Notes under the pieces: generated by a model
The model's input: only the letters and a program-made list of their open reading frames with translations
Told to the model about the DNA's origin: nothing
Databases searched by the model: none
NCBI GenBank assembly: GCA_900542285.1
Contig: UQNF01000016.1
Coordinates: 1-32,960 of the forward strand
Direction: 5' to 3'
Length of the DNA stretch: 32,960 nt
DNA from: an uncultured Clostridium sp.
GTDB lineage: Bacteria; Bacillota; Clostridia; Christensenellales; CAG-138
Part shown: positions 25,193-32,960 of the stretch, piece by piece
How positions within the stretch are numbered: position 1 is the stretch's first letter
How the letters are laid out: the number at the start of each line of letters is the position of its first letter
Position numbers and translations under genes: made by a program

Positions 25193-25663
25193 ATGAAAAA
25201 GTATTTGGCAGTCGTCCTTGCAATAGCTTCTGCTCTCTGCTTTGCGTGTGCCTGCATCGGCACCGGCGCAAAGGAAGCTGATGTTAACGAGGTTTATAGC
25301 AAGCTCATCGAAACCGGATATTTCGGACAGATGGTACCGGTAAGCGAACGCGATATGTTCGAGATCTATGGCATCAAAACCGAAAAGATCAAGCAGGCTG
25401 CATTCTATATGTCCGAGAACTCTTCCGTTAATGCGGATGAGATAGCGATATTCGAGGTCAATGATCCCGAATACCTTGATACCCTATACAACATTCTATG
25501 CACAAGGGTTAAGGATCAACTGAAGCTCACATTGGGTTACAGCCAGGATCAGAATGCCAAGCTGGAAAAGACCACTGTGGTCAAGGTCGGAAACTATTGC
25601 TATTATTTAGTGAACGACAACTACAACGAACTCATTAAGATAATGAAGGATAGTATTGGCTGA
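25193..25663 (+). CDS. DUF4358 lipoprotein
   Basis: 156 aa. The N-terminus, MKKYLAVVLAIASALCFACA, is a signal peptide with a Cys-rich end that probably serves as a lipobox. The mature part matches the DUF4358 pattern: an acidic start (EADVNEVYSKLIE), EIYGIKTEKIKQAAFYMSEN, ADEIAIFEVND, and VVKVGNYCYYLVNDN. The family has no known activity. AAGGAG precedes the ATG. Its TGA overlaps the ATG of the MBOAT gene by one base (TGATG), so both are translated together, which suggests a helper of the acylation machinery. Confidence 0.82.
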   Translation: MKKYLAVVLAIASALCFACACIGTGAKEADVNEVYSKLIETGYFGQMVPVSERDMFEIYGIKTEKIKQAAFYMSENSSVNADEIAIFEVNDPEYLDTLYNILCTRVKDQLKLTLGYSQDQNAKLEKTTVVKVGNYCYYLVNDNYNELIKIMKDSIG

Positions 25664-27063
25664 TGGTTTTTTCGACGCTGCTATTCATTTTCATATTCCT
25701 GGTAGCGGTTATTGGCGTCTATTATCTGATACCGAACAGAACCTACAGGAATGTAGTACTTCTCGTATTCAGCATAGCGTTCTACGGCTGGGGCGAACCG
25801 CTCTATGTGTTCCTGATGCTGTTTTCCATCTTGATGAACTATGTCTTCGGACTCATCATTGAAAACAACAGGGGAAAGGAAAAGAAATGCAAGGCGGTAG
25901 TGGTAATTTCGGTAGTTATCAATCTGCTGCTGCTTGCCATCTTTAAGTATACAGGCTTTGTCGTAACGACATTAAAAAGCATATTCCCGTTCCTTAACAG
26001 CTTTGCTACCCCGGTAATACCGCTTCCGATCGGCATTTCGTTCTATACATTCCAGGCGATGAGCTATGTCATCGATGTGTACAGAAGGGATGCGCAGGCT
26101 CAGAGGAATCCGCTTTACTTCGGCACCTATGTTGCGCTGTTCCCCCAGCTTATTGCAGGCCCTATCGTCCGATACAAGGATATTGCAGCAGCACTGACCG
26201 AAAGACGGGAAAGCATAGCGCAGTTCAGCTCGGGTATAAAGATCTTTGCGGTCGGTCTTGCGAAAAAAGTGCTGATCGCAAATCAAATGGCAGTGCTGTG
26301 GAAAGAGCTCAGCATTACAGCAGCGACCAACGGCGTGCTCGGTTCATGGATCGGAATAATCGCTTACGGCTTCCAGCTCTATTTTGACTTCTGCGGCTAT
26401 TCGGAGATGGCGATAGGTCTTGGCAGAATGTTCGGATTCGAGTTCCTAAAGAACTTTGATTATCCTTTCATCGCCAAGAGCGTCACGGAGTTTTGGCGCA
26501 GATGGCATATTTCGCTTGGCACATGGTTCCGCGAATATGTCTATTTTCCTCTTGGAGGCAATAAGAAGGGAAAAGCACGTCAGATACTCAATATTGCGAT
26601 CGTTTGGGTGTTGACCGGTCTGTGGCATGGAGCAAACTGGAATTATGTTCTCTGGGGAGCATACTTTGCGGTTTGGCTGTGCCTTGAAAAACTGTTTCTT
26701 TTGAAGTGGGTCAAGAAGCTTCCGAACTGGCTGCAGCATATCTATGCTCTGTTCCATATGAATATGTGCTGGGTGCTGTTCTACTTCACAAATATGGAGC
26801 AGCTCGGGGCATTCTTCGTATCCATGTTCAGCGGAACATGCGTAATCTCGCATGAGGCATTGGTCTATTCGTTGGCATACCTGCCAATACTTATAATCGC
26901 AGCAATAGCGGCAACACCGCTTATGAAGAACCTGTACGATAGATTTGAAGGGAAGAACTGGCGTAATTGGGCGGATATAGTGCTCGTGCTGTTGTCTCTC
27001 CTGCTCAGCACCGCTTCACTGGTTGCCGGAGGATACAATCCGTTTATTTACTTCCAATTCTAA
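25663..27063 (+). CDS. MBOAT-family membrane O-acyltransferase (DltB/AlgI-like)
   Basis: 466 aa with about ten hydrophobic helices. Family motifs: SISFYTFQAMSYVIDVYRRD-like core (GISFYTFQAMSYVIDVY), FPQLIAGPIVRY, FWRRWHISLGTWFREYVYFP followed by LGGN, and WVLTGLWHGANWNYVLWG with the catalytic His. It moves an acyl group, probably acetyl, across the membrane for transfer onto a surface polymer. The partner doing the outside transfer is probably the SGNH lipoprotein upstream. The polymer (peptidoglycan, teichoic acid or exopolysaccharide) cannot be told from this window. No dltA or dltC is nearby, so a D-alanylation role is less likely. Confidence 0.93.
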   Translation: MVFSTLLFIFIFLVAVIGVYYLIPNRTYRNVVLLVFSIAFYGWGEPLYVFLMLFSILMNYVFGLIIENNRGKEKKCKAVVVISVVINLLLLAIFKYTGFVVTTLKSIFPFLNSFATPVIPLPIGISFYTFQAMSYVIDVYRRDAQAQRNPLYFGTYVALFPQLIAGPIVRYKDIAAALTERRESIAQFSSGIKIFAVGLAKKVLIANQMAVLWKELSITAATNGVLGSWIGIIAYGFQLYFDFCGYSEMAIGLGRMFGFEFLKNFDYPFIAKSVTEFWRRWHISLGTWFREYVYFPLGGNKKGKARQILNIAIVWVLTGLWHGANWNYVLWGAYFAVWLCLEKLFLLKWVKKLPNWLQHIYALFHMNMCWVLFYFTNMEQLGAFFVSMFSGTCVISHEALVYSLAYLPILIIAAIAATPLMKNLYDRFEGKNWRNWADIVLVLLSLLLSTASLVAGGYNPFIYFQF

Positions 27064-27084
27064 AACAGATTATTCAAATAAACC

Positions 27085-27121
27085 GCGGCCGCAGCTTCAC
27101 GGGATGTGAAGCCACGGCCGC
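27085..27121. terminator. Long GC-rich terminator of the O-acylation operon
   Basis: Arms 27085-27100 and 27106-27121 pair over 16 positions with two mismatches; GCGGCCG and GCTTCAC are perfect segments. A 5-base loop lies between, and TGTTGTCTT follows on plus. It can also serve the convergent gene at 27144. Confidence 0.75.
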
Positions 27122-27143
27122 TGTTGTCTTGTCATAATGCTTA

Positions 27144-27560
27144 TCAAATAATGTATTTTTTGATGAACTCCGGTGTATCGCCATCGACACCCTCGCTGCT
27201 GACGGCAATCACAAGGTCTACATTTAGCGAATCGGTAAAGCGTTCGAAGAATGCGAACATCTCTTCCAGCTCGACCAGCGGATGTCTTACAAGCTTCATG
27301 AAGCTGTTGATGTAGATTGCCTGCAGGTCAAAATCTTGCGAAGCAATGCCTGAGATGAAACCTGTGAACATCTTTGGACCGTCAATAAGATATTCAGAGG
27401 CGTTGATAAAGCGTATATCTCGGATAAGTTCATACATATGATCGCAATCTTTGTCGATAAAAACGCAATGCCCGGGGTCGATCCGGCAGCAGTCATTGGC
27501 AAGAGCAACTATTCTTGCGGATTTTCCCGTTCCCTTCTTGCCGTACAATACTTTGATCAA
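27144..27560 (-). CDS. Small P-loop ATP-binding protein
   Basis: About 138 aa. It begins IKVLYGKKGTGKSARIVALA, a Walker A (GKKGTGKS) at the very N-terminus, followed by CVFIDKDCDHMYEL, DIRFINASEY, IYINSFMKLVRH and VDLVIAVSSEG near the end. This is a compact, conserved Firmicutes ATPase type without assigned function. The longest frame starts at 27593, but the transcript from the promoter at 27596-27624 begins near 27589. GGAGG lies 8 bases before TTG 27560, where the family usually starts (MIKVLYG), so a TTG start is chosen. It is convergent with the MBOAT operon and divergent from the DUF885 gene. Confidence 0.8.
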   Translation of the reverse strand: MIKVLYGKKGTGKSARIVALANDCCRIDPGHCVFIDKDCDHMYELIRDIRFINASEYLIDGPKMFTGFISGIASQDFDLQAIYINSFMKLVRHPLVELEEMFAFFERFTDSLNVDLVIAVSSEGVDGDTPEFIKKYII

Positions 27561-27595
27561 TCCAATTACCTCCGTTAATGTTTTGCGGTGCATAT

Positions 27596-27624
27596 ATTAT
27601 AGCATGAGAAACCGTTCAATGCAA
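27596..27624 (-). promoter_or_regulatory. Promoter of the P-loop gene
   Basis: On the minus strand TTGCAT (27624-27619) and TATAAT (27601-27596) are 17 bp apart, and TGCTATAAT gives an extended -10. Confidence 0.7.
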
Positions 27625-27681
27625 CAACTACCGAAACGCCGTGCAGCAAACCCATACAATTGTTACAGGTAATGATTTATC

Positions 27682-27710
27682 TTGCATATTTGCTTAAGGT
27701 AATGTATAAT
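27682..27710 (+). promoter_or_regulatory. Promoter of the DUF885 gene
   Basis: TTGCAT at 27682-27687 and TATAAT at 27705-27710 have a 17-bp spacer. The -35 is identical to that of the divergent promoter. The start is near 27717, and TTAGGAG precedes ATG 27744. Confidence 0.7.
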
Positions 27711-27743
27711 AAAATGCAAACAGAATAATGTTAGGAGTTTTAT

Positions 27744-29570
27744 ATGAAAAGAATAATCGCTTTATTGCTTGCTTTAATTATGTTGTTCAGTCTTGCTGCC
27801 TGCACAGGCAAGAACAAGAATACAGAAGCACCTTCTATTTCCCCGGATACAACAAGTCCTACTGAAACAGCAACGCCTGTTCCCACGCCTGAGCCGACTG
27901 AGGCCCCTGTTTATTCCGATGCGGATCTTGCTTTCATGGATTTCGACAAAGAACTATTCATCAGCATTGTGACATCGGACGGCTTGTCCTTTCATCAGTA
28001 TGTTAAGGATCCTGCGTCATTCGGCATTGATGAAGCTGATGTTGAACGCGGTTGGGGCGATTTTTCCTATGATTCATATTTGGAAGGCATGAATGGCGAT
28101 ATGGAGCTCAAGGCAGAGCTTGAAGCGATCGAATATGATCAGCTGTCAGAATATAACAAGCTGGCTTATGATAACATTATGCTGCTCATAAATAAATCGA
28201 TCGATGAGGGAGACACCTTCTACTTTAGTGAACCCCTGACGCCTCTCAATGGGGATCACAGTATGCTTCCGCTGATGCTTACTCTCTATGAGATAAACGA
28301 TAGAGAGGACATAGAGAACTATCTGACTTTGCTCGAGGATTCCGGAAGATACCTCGGACAGATTGCACAGTTTGAAACCGAGAAAGCAGAAAAAGGAATG
28401 TTCATGACTGAGAATGCGCTGGATCAGGTCATTGAATCCTGCAACAAATTTGTAAAGGCAGGTAAGAAATTCTTCCTTATCGGCTTCTTCAAGGATTTGA
28501 TGGATGAGAATGATTTTGGCTTGACCGAAGAAGAGAGGCAGGCATACATCAATAGAAATGATGATTACATTCTAAACGAATTGCTCCCCGCATATTCAAA
28601 CCTGGTCAGCACGCTTGAATCCCTGAGACCGAAATGCAGCGCATTTGTCGGCATTAAGGACAGGGGAGAGGATGCTTTGAACTGGTACATCAATAGCATT
28701 CAGAGCAGCGGTGCCTGCTATTATGATGTCAGCGATATCGAAGAGCGTCTGGGCGAACTCTGTATATCAACGCTTTATGAGATGGCGTACACATTGCAGA
28801 CAGATAACGAAATTATTAGGCATTATTTTGATGATGTGACCTCGGGGAGCCCGGAGGAAGATGTTGATTACCTTAAGAGCCTGATAGAATCTACATATCC
28901 TTATCTTGCCGATCAGGATATCAGCTATGTAACCGTGCCGGATGCGATTGCCGATGAATTCAGCCCTGCGGCATATCTCGTTTCAGCTTATGATGACCCG
29001 ACCAGGAACATTGTCATGTTCAATCCGTCGTCAGACACCGATAATCTTCTGTTCACGCTCGCACATGAGTGCTACCCCGGGCATCTTTATCAGACACAGT
29101 ATTTCAGAGGGCTTCCGGAGCTGAGCCTTAGCCAGCAGTTACTGGCGCCCACGGGCTATACCGAGGGCTGGGCGGTAATGTCGGAGATGTTTATCGCTGA
29201 CTATACCGATGAATACTATGCTCCTGCATGCAAAGTTGTGCAGCTTGAAAGCACGCTGATAAATATTCTGCTTCCTGCGTACTGCGGCCTCAAGATCAAT
29301 ATGGATGGCTGGACAAAGGAACAGGTAATGGATTACCTCAGCGGATTCGGTTTGGATCAAGACGACTATTATGAGGTCATCAATGAGTATGCAATAAACA
29401 TGCCGACCTATTTCTTCAATTACGCTATCGGCTATATGTGTACAAAGCTCATTTATGACAGAGCAAACTGCAATTCCGATGCCGAGAATAAAGAATTCTT
29501 TACCGAGTATTTGAACTACGGCCCCTGCGTGTTCAATATTCTGTTCGAAAAGTTCTCGGTTAGGTTCTGA
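27744..29570 (+). CDS. DUF885 lipoprotein, putative zinc metallopeptidase
   Basis: 608 aa. The signal peptide MKRIIALLLALIMLFSLAAC places a lipid-anchored Cys at position 20, followed by a Pro/Thr/Glu linker to about residue 55. The DUF885 body carries the metal-binding motif AHECYPGHLYQ (His441, Glu442, His447) and TGYTEGWAVMSE with Glu474 as a likely third ligand. DUF885 proteins are predicted M32/M3-like carboxypeptidases; the substrate is unknown, probably peptides outside the cell. It has its own promoter. Only 7 bases separate its stop from the recombinase-like gene, so the following genes may be read through from here. Confidence 0.9.
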   Translation: MKRIIALLLALIMLFSLAACTGKNKNTEAPSISPDTTSPTETATPVPTPEPTEAPVYSDADLAFMDFDKELFISIVTSDGLSFHQYVKDPASFGIDEADVERGWGDFSYDSYLEGMNGDMELKAELEAIEYDQLSEYNKLAYDNIMLLINKSIDEGDTFYFSEPLTPLNGDHSMLPLMLTLYEINDREDIENYLTLLEDSGRYLGQIAQFETEKAEKGMFMTENALDQVIESCNKFVKAGKKFFLIGFFKDLMDENDFGLTEEERQAYINRNDDYILNELLPAYSNLVSTLESLRPKCSAFVGIKDRGEDALNWYINSIQSSGACYYDVSDIEERLGELCISTLYEMAYTLQTDNEIIRHYFDDVTSGSPEEDVDYLKSLIESTYPYLADQDISYVTVPDAIADEFSPAAYLVSAYDDPTRNIVMFNPSSDTDNLLFTLAHECYPGHLYQTQYFRGLPELSLSQQLLAPTGYTEGWAVMSEMFIADYTDEYYAPACKVVQLESTLINILLPAYCGLKINMDGWTKEQVMDYLSGFGLDQDDYYEVINEYAINMPTYFFNYAIGYMCTKLIYDRANCNSDAENKEFFTEYLNYGPCVFNILFEKFSVRF

Positions 29571-29577
29571 TACCCAT

Positions 29578-30927
29578 ATGGACTCGCGATGTACTACAAA
29601 CAAACAATGCTGTATTTACTACCGGTATAATAGCGATGCGGAGCGAGAAAACTACGAAGAATCGCTCCGCAGAGAGGCCTGTGGCTGGATAGGCGGCGAT
29701 GTTCACGTGTTTTGCGACGAGGGAAACGATACCGCTTCGCTAAATTTATTGATGCGCTGCGTCATGGCAAGACGTGTCAGCGTGCTCATCACCATAAGCC
29801 TTGATATGTTGGGAAACGATCCGTTGATAGTAAAAAACCATGTATTAACACTGGTTTTCATGCGAGTTGAGCTGATCGTCAAGTCCACGAAAATATGCTT
29901 CTCCGCTGAGGAAATACTGCTGCGCTCCATAATAGCTTACAATTCATTCGGTTCTCAATGGATAAATGAATACGGCTATTATTTCGAACACAGAAAGAAT
30001 ATTATTCATGCGGGAAACTGCCCATTTGGATATAGGCGCCACCCTGATGGCACGCCGGCAGTTGATGAAGCGGAAGCGTATGCTGTCCGAAGGATATTCG
30101 AAATGTGCGCCAATGGGATGAAGGGCACCGAAATATCGGAGCGCATTGCCAATGAGGACGGCTTCAGGTTCACACGCAGCGCTATCAACTCAATAATCAA
30201 GAACAGACGATACTGCGGCGAAGACGGAACCAAACCCGGCGTATTCCCTCCGCTTGTCACGAACGGCCTTTGGCTGAAGGCAAACAGCATTCAGCATATG
30301 CGTACCGCTATTGAAAGAGAAGGAAGGGGCTGCATTATCTCCAGGATCTTCTTGCTGGATACCGGCCGCTGGATAAAGCTTGCAGACGATGAAGGCACGG
30401 AGTATGTCGAGGTGATCAGCAGACAACGCTATGAGGTAAACGCCAAAAAGCTTACGGGCTTCATAGGCTTTATTGTCGGCGACATGCTTGCGGAAAAGGG
30501 AGAAGAGTGCCGCGAGGATGTGCTCGCTCATATCAGGAATTCAAGACAGAAACTGCTTGAACAGCTGATGGATATCGAGCAGAATGGCTACTTTGGCAGC
30601 ACAAGCATTGAGTCGCGTTTGGAGGAGCTATCGTTTTCGGATATCGATGGTTTTGAGACGCTGAAGAATATGGTAAATGAAACAAGACATCGTCAGGTCA
30701 GGGCCAAGCTGGATTATTTGATGTGCTGCACTGATGAGGATATGATAACGGCATATTTCGACCGCATGATGATGTATCCGTCATTGGGAATGCTTGAGAA
30801 GAGGTACTATACCGATCTTCTTGTCAAAAAACTGAGCATTGGCAGGGACTGCATTAATATCAGGTTCATCGATGAGAGCGTTTACGACGTAAAGCTGGAT
30901 AAACCGGTGATCCTGCCAAGGGCATAG
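29578..30927 (+). CDS. Serine recombinase homologue lacking its catalytic residues
   Basis: 449 aa. The N-terminal 120 residues align with the resolvase fold: IYYRYNSDAERENYEESLRR matches the usual YxRxS(S/T)xxQ start, but Asn18 stands where the nucleophilic Ser should be. The SLDRLGRD helix reads SLDMLGND, so two catalytic Arg are Met77 and Asn80. The Recombinase domain is well kept (about 144-230: CPFGYRRHPDGTPAVDEAEA, YAVRRIFEMC, ISERIANEDG, IIKNRRYCG). The zinc-ribbon Cys pairs are missing. A helical region follows (about 310-400). It has no integrase activity by this reading and may be a DNA-binding protein. It sits between DUF885 and recX, with recX 24 nt downstream. Confidence 0.8.
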   Translation: MDSRCTTNKQCCIYYRYNSDAERENYEESLRREACGWIGGDVHVFCDEGNDTASLNLLMRCVMARRVSVLITISLDMLGNDPLIVKNHVLTLVFMRVELIVKSTKICFSAEEILLRSIIAYNSFGSQWINEYGYYFEHRKNIIHAGNCPFGYRRHPDGTPAVDEAEAYAVRRIFEMCANGMKGTEISERIANEDGFRFTRSAINSIIKNRRYCGEDGTKPGVFPPLVTNGLWLKANSIQHMRTAIEREGRGCIISRIFLLDTGRWIKLADDEGTEYVEVISRQRYEVNAKKLTGFIGFIVGDMLAEKGEECREDVLAHIRNSRQKLLEQLMDIEQNGYFGSTSIESRLEELSFSDIDGFETLKNMVNETRHRQVRAKLDYLMCCTDEDMITAYFDRMMMYPSLGMLEKRYYTDLLVKKLSIGRDCINIRFIDESVYDVKLDKPVILPRA

Positions 30928-30951
30928 CGATGAGTTTATGGAAGGAGATAT

Positions 30952-31437
30952 ATGGCAAGGGTAAAACAAGGACAATCGGCATATGATGCCGCTTTGGATT
31001 ATTTAACGCCAAAGGACAGGACCCAGAGGGAAGTTGAGAATTATCTTGATGAACGGAACTATTCCGAAATCGAGGTCATAAACACTATCGAAAGACTGAA
31101 GGCTAACGGACTCATAGATGATGAACGCTATGCGAAGAGATTCGTTGAGACCAGGCTGAATACCAAGCCCATAAGCAGACAAAAACTTCGTCAACAGCTG
31201 GAAGCGCATTTCATAGCTCCGGAGACGATCAGCTCAGCGCTTGCGTATGTATCTGATGAAATGGAGGGTTCCAACGCCCTGGCCATCGCCAAGAAGTTTT
31301 ATAGACAGTTCAGCGGACTCGAAGAAGGTGAGCGACTTAGGCGCGTTGAGCTTAGGTTAAGCTCAAGGGGTTATTCATACGACTGCATAAAAGAGGCAAT
31401 AAAAACGCTGAACTTGTTGAATGACGATGAAGATTGA
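30952..31437 (+). CDS. recX: Regulatory protein RecX
   Basis: RecX modulates RecA filaments. 161 aa with three-helix repeats: YDAALDYLTPKDRTQREVEN then YLDERNY, the signature IERLKANGLIDDERYAKRFV, and a C-terminal repeat VELRLSSRGYSYDCIKEAIK. GGAG is found 8-10 bases before the ATG. Its last codons overlap the start of birA. recA is not in the window. The gene lies behind the recombinase-like gene on the same transcript, which is a suggestive pairing with DNA transactions. Confidence 0.92.
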   Translation: MARVKQGQSAYDAALDYLTPKDRTQREVENYLDERNYSEIEVINTIERLKANGLIDDERYAKRFVETRLNTKPISRQKLRQQLEAHFIAPETISSALAYVSDEMEGSNALAIAKKFYRQFSGLEEGERLRRVELRLSSRGYSYDCIKEAIKTLNLLNDDED

Positions 31438-32179
31438 GCATTTGCATACGGTCGATTCAACGAATCAGGAGCTTAAGCGAAGGGTGGAAGCTTGCGCGTC
31501 CAATGTTTTTGCGGCGCTGAGGGCGGACTATCAATCCGAAGGTCGAGGCAGGAGAGGCAGGACGTGGATTAATACTCGTGACGCACTGATGATGAGCGCT
31601 GCGGTTCCCATTGGCGATGTTAATTCGGAAAGCATTCCCCTCGTCAGCTTTGCTGCCGCACTTGCGGCGCATGATGCGATATTTGATGGCAGACAGGCCT
31701 GCAGTTCGGAGCGAACCGGAATAAAGTGGCCCAACGATGTCCTCCTCGATGGGAAAAAGGTTTGCGGTATACTGACGGAGCTGGTGCGAAGCGCAGGCGG
31801 CGTTATCCATGCTGTGATCGGCATTGGGATAAATGTTAACGAAGATAGCTTTCCGACCGATCTGCTGCAGCCGGCCGTGTCCATGAAGCAGTTCTTCGGG
31901 GTGGAAACGGATAAGGGCAGGCTCGCTGATAAGCTGTTGGACAGCCTGCTGAAAAGAATCGAACAGCTCAAGAAAAATGAAGATACAATAATCGATGAAT
32001 TTTGCGGAAGCTGTATTAACATTAACAGAACTGTTATCGTTCATCCGAATTTTGAAGAACCTTTCGAAGCATATGCTTCGGCTGTCGACGAGTGCGGACG
32101 CTTGATAGTAAATAAATCGGATGGCAGCATTCAAAGGATAAGTTCAGCGGATGTGTCGGTAAGATGGACTCCGGAATGA
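31421..32179 (+). CDS. birA: Biotin-[acetyl-CoA carboxylase] ligase, group I
   Basis: Joins biotin to the carboxyl-carrier protein, 252 aa. Motifs: VDSTNQELKRR, SEGRGRRGRTW (biotinyl-AMP loop), GIKWPNDVLLDGKKVCGIL, and IGIGINVNED. A C-terminal SH3-like domain ends in VDECGRLIVNKSDGSIQRIS. It begins directly at the catalytic domain, so there is no N-terminal repressor helix-turn-helix and it should not control biotin genes itself. ATG 31421 and 31427 are both possible (overlap with recX of 17 or 11 bases); neither has a clear ribosome site, so translation is probably coupled to recX. Confidence 0.94.
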   Translation: MTMKIEHLHTVDSTNQELKRRVEACASNVFAALRADYQSEGRGRRGRTWINTRDALMMSAAVPIGDVNSESIPLVSFAAALAAHDAIFDGRQACSSERTGIKWPNDVLLDGKKVCGILTELVRSAGGVIHAVIGIGINVNEDSFPTDLLQPAVSMKQFFGVETDKGRLADKLLDSLLKRIEQLKKNEDTIIDEFCGSCININRTVIVHPNFEEPFEAYASAVDECGRLIVNKSDGSIQRISSADVSVRWTPE

Positions 32180-32195
32180 TAGGACGATAGAGGAT

Positions 32196-32960
32196 ATGGA
32201 ATATGTTGCAACAAATGTAGGCAGTCGGTCTATCGACCGATATTTGATGGATGAGGTTGGCATTGACGGCATAGTGCTGATGGAATGTGCAGCGCGTGCC
32301 GTTGCCGATGCTGTGCTGCGCCAAAGCGGAAGCATTGCCGTGCTGATAGGCGGCGGCAATAATGGCGGAGACGGGCTTGCGCTTATGCGGATATTAAAGC
32401 TTCTCGGAAGGGACAGCTTGGGAATCCTGTGCTGTGACGAAAAGAAGTTTTCAGGCGATGCGCTAAAAAACTATGAAATAGCAGTAAAGATAGGACTTAG
32501 CCTGACACACGATATCGAGCGGCTTCGTGATAAGAATATCATTGTAGATGCAATCTTTGGGACAGGACTCGATAGAAACATCGAAGGAACAGCATATCGC
32601 GCGATACAGCTTGCTAATGAAAGCTCTGCATACCGTATTGCGGTTGATATTCCATCAGGCATAAACGGAGACACCGGAGCCATTATGGGCATCGTATTCC
32701 GTGCAGACGAGACTATAACAGTGCAGTGCATAAAGCGCGGCATGCTTCTGACTCCGGAAAGGGAAGCGGTTGGAAAACTATCTGTCTGCAAAATCGGCAT
32801 CATTCCGCAGCACGAAACGGAATGGCTATGCGACGGCGAGCTGATTGATGAAGATTATGTACGCTCTCAGCTTCCGGACAGAAGGACGGTAAGCAATAAA
32901 GGCACCTACGGAAGAAGCCTGATAATTGGCGGGAGCAGCGGAATGAGCGGAGCGGCTGTT
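32196..32960 (+). CDS. nnr: Bifunctional NAD(P)H-hydrate epimerase/dehydratase, 5' part
   Basis: The first 255 codons of a gene cut by the window edge. Repairs hydrated NAD(P)H. The epimerase (YjeF_N) domain covers about residues 1-210: MEYVATNVGSRSIDRYLMDE, VLMECAARAVADAV, LIGGGNNGGDGLALMR, IIVDAIFGTGLDRN and IAVDIPSGINGDTG. From about residue 238 the ADP-dependent dehydratase domain begins (SNKGTYGRSLIIGGSSGMSG). It follows birA after 16 nt with AGAGG directly ahead of the ATG. Clustering with a ligase and recX is a normal metabolic-repair neighbourhood in Firmicutes. Confidence 0.93.
   Translation, partial: MEYVATNVGSRSIDRYLMDEVGIDGIVLMECAARAVADAVLRQSGSIAVLIGGGNNGGDGLALMRILKLLGRDSLGILCCDEKKFSGDALKNYEIAVKIGLSLTHDIERLRDKNIIVDAIFGTGLDRNIEGTAYRAIQLANESSAYRIAVDIPSGINGDTGAIMGIVFRADETITVQCIKRGMLLTPEREAVGKLSVCKIGIIPQHETEWLCDGELIDEDYVRSQLPDRRTVSNKGTYGRSLIIGGSSGMSGAAV

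Noticed and set aside
29578..30927. Recombinase as mark of an integrated mobile element
   Set aside because: No attachment-site repeats, no cargo, no other phage or ICE genes; recX, birA and nnr follow directly and the catalytic residues are lost.
1..32960. CRISPR arrays, tRNA or rRNA genes, riboswitches
   Set aside because: No regularly spaced direct repeats, no tRNA cloverleaf or rRNA-like sequence, and no leader resembling a known riboswitch or T-box was found by reading both strands.

Overview
The window reads as the chromosome of an endospore-forming member of the Clostridia, probably a gut or other anaerobic lineage. The basis is spoIVA, an Isc operon led by an Rrf2-type regulator, a MecA_N-type penicillin-binding protein, DUF4358 and PTE-rich lipoproteins, a DUF512 radical SAM protein next to der, and Gram-positive style AGGAGG ribosome sites with sigma-A promoters of 17-bp spacing. 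No species can be named. No tRNA, rRNA, CRISPR array, IS element or intact prophage was seen.

Layout. (1) 1-3477 (+): a promoter, a class B penicillin-binding protein and a coupled AAA/ABC-type ATPase. (2) 3487-4290 (-): a four-helix membrane protein with a degenerate Mrr-like domain. (3) 4339-8880 (+): nadD-yqeK fusion, rsfS, dnaX and hisS, a tightly spaced housekeeping operon (NAD synthesis, Ap4A turnover, ribosome silencing, clamp loader, tRNA charging). (4) 9000-10319 (+): DUF4173 membrane protein behind a near-consensus promoter inside a long dyad. (5) 10364-13052 (-): ferredoxin-type aldo/keto reductase and spoIVA. (6) 13053-14437: an island with an APH-type kinase (+) and an unexplained segment. 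(7) 14438-17076 (-): DUF512 radical SAM protein and der. (8) 17241-17999 (+): secreted peptidoglycan-binding protein. (9) 18050-21094 (-): iscR, iscS, iscU and a DUF2156 protein. (10) 21263-23629 (-): lon. (11) 23630-24141: intergenic region holding a start-less gene remnant. (12) 24142-27063 (+): SGNH-hydrolase lipoprotein, DUF4358 lipoprotein and MBOAT acyltransferase, a likely cell-surface O-acylation operon. (13) 27144-27560 (-): small P-loop protein. (14) 27744-32960 (+): DUF885 lipoprotein peptidase, a serine-recombinase homologue that has lost its catalytic residues, recX, birA and the 5' part of nnr.

The most interesting points are: the recombinase homologue with Asn, Met and Asn at the positions of the catalytic Ser and two Arg, sitting in a housekeeping cluster; a tandem 23-bp repeat in the isc promoter that looks like a two-site operator; a 17-bp-arm dyad centred on the -10 box of the DUF4173 promoter; a possibly leaderless nadD-yqeK message; a dyad that covers both the promoter and the ribosome site of the aldo/keto reductase; and the island between der and spoIVA. 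Several starts were moved from the longest reading frame to TTG, GTG or internal ATG codons on the basis of promoter and ribosome-site positions.
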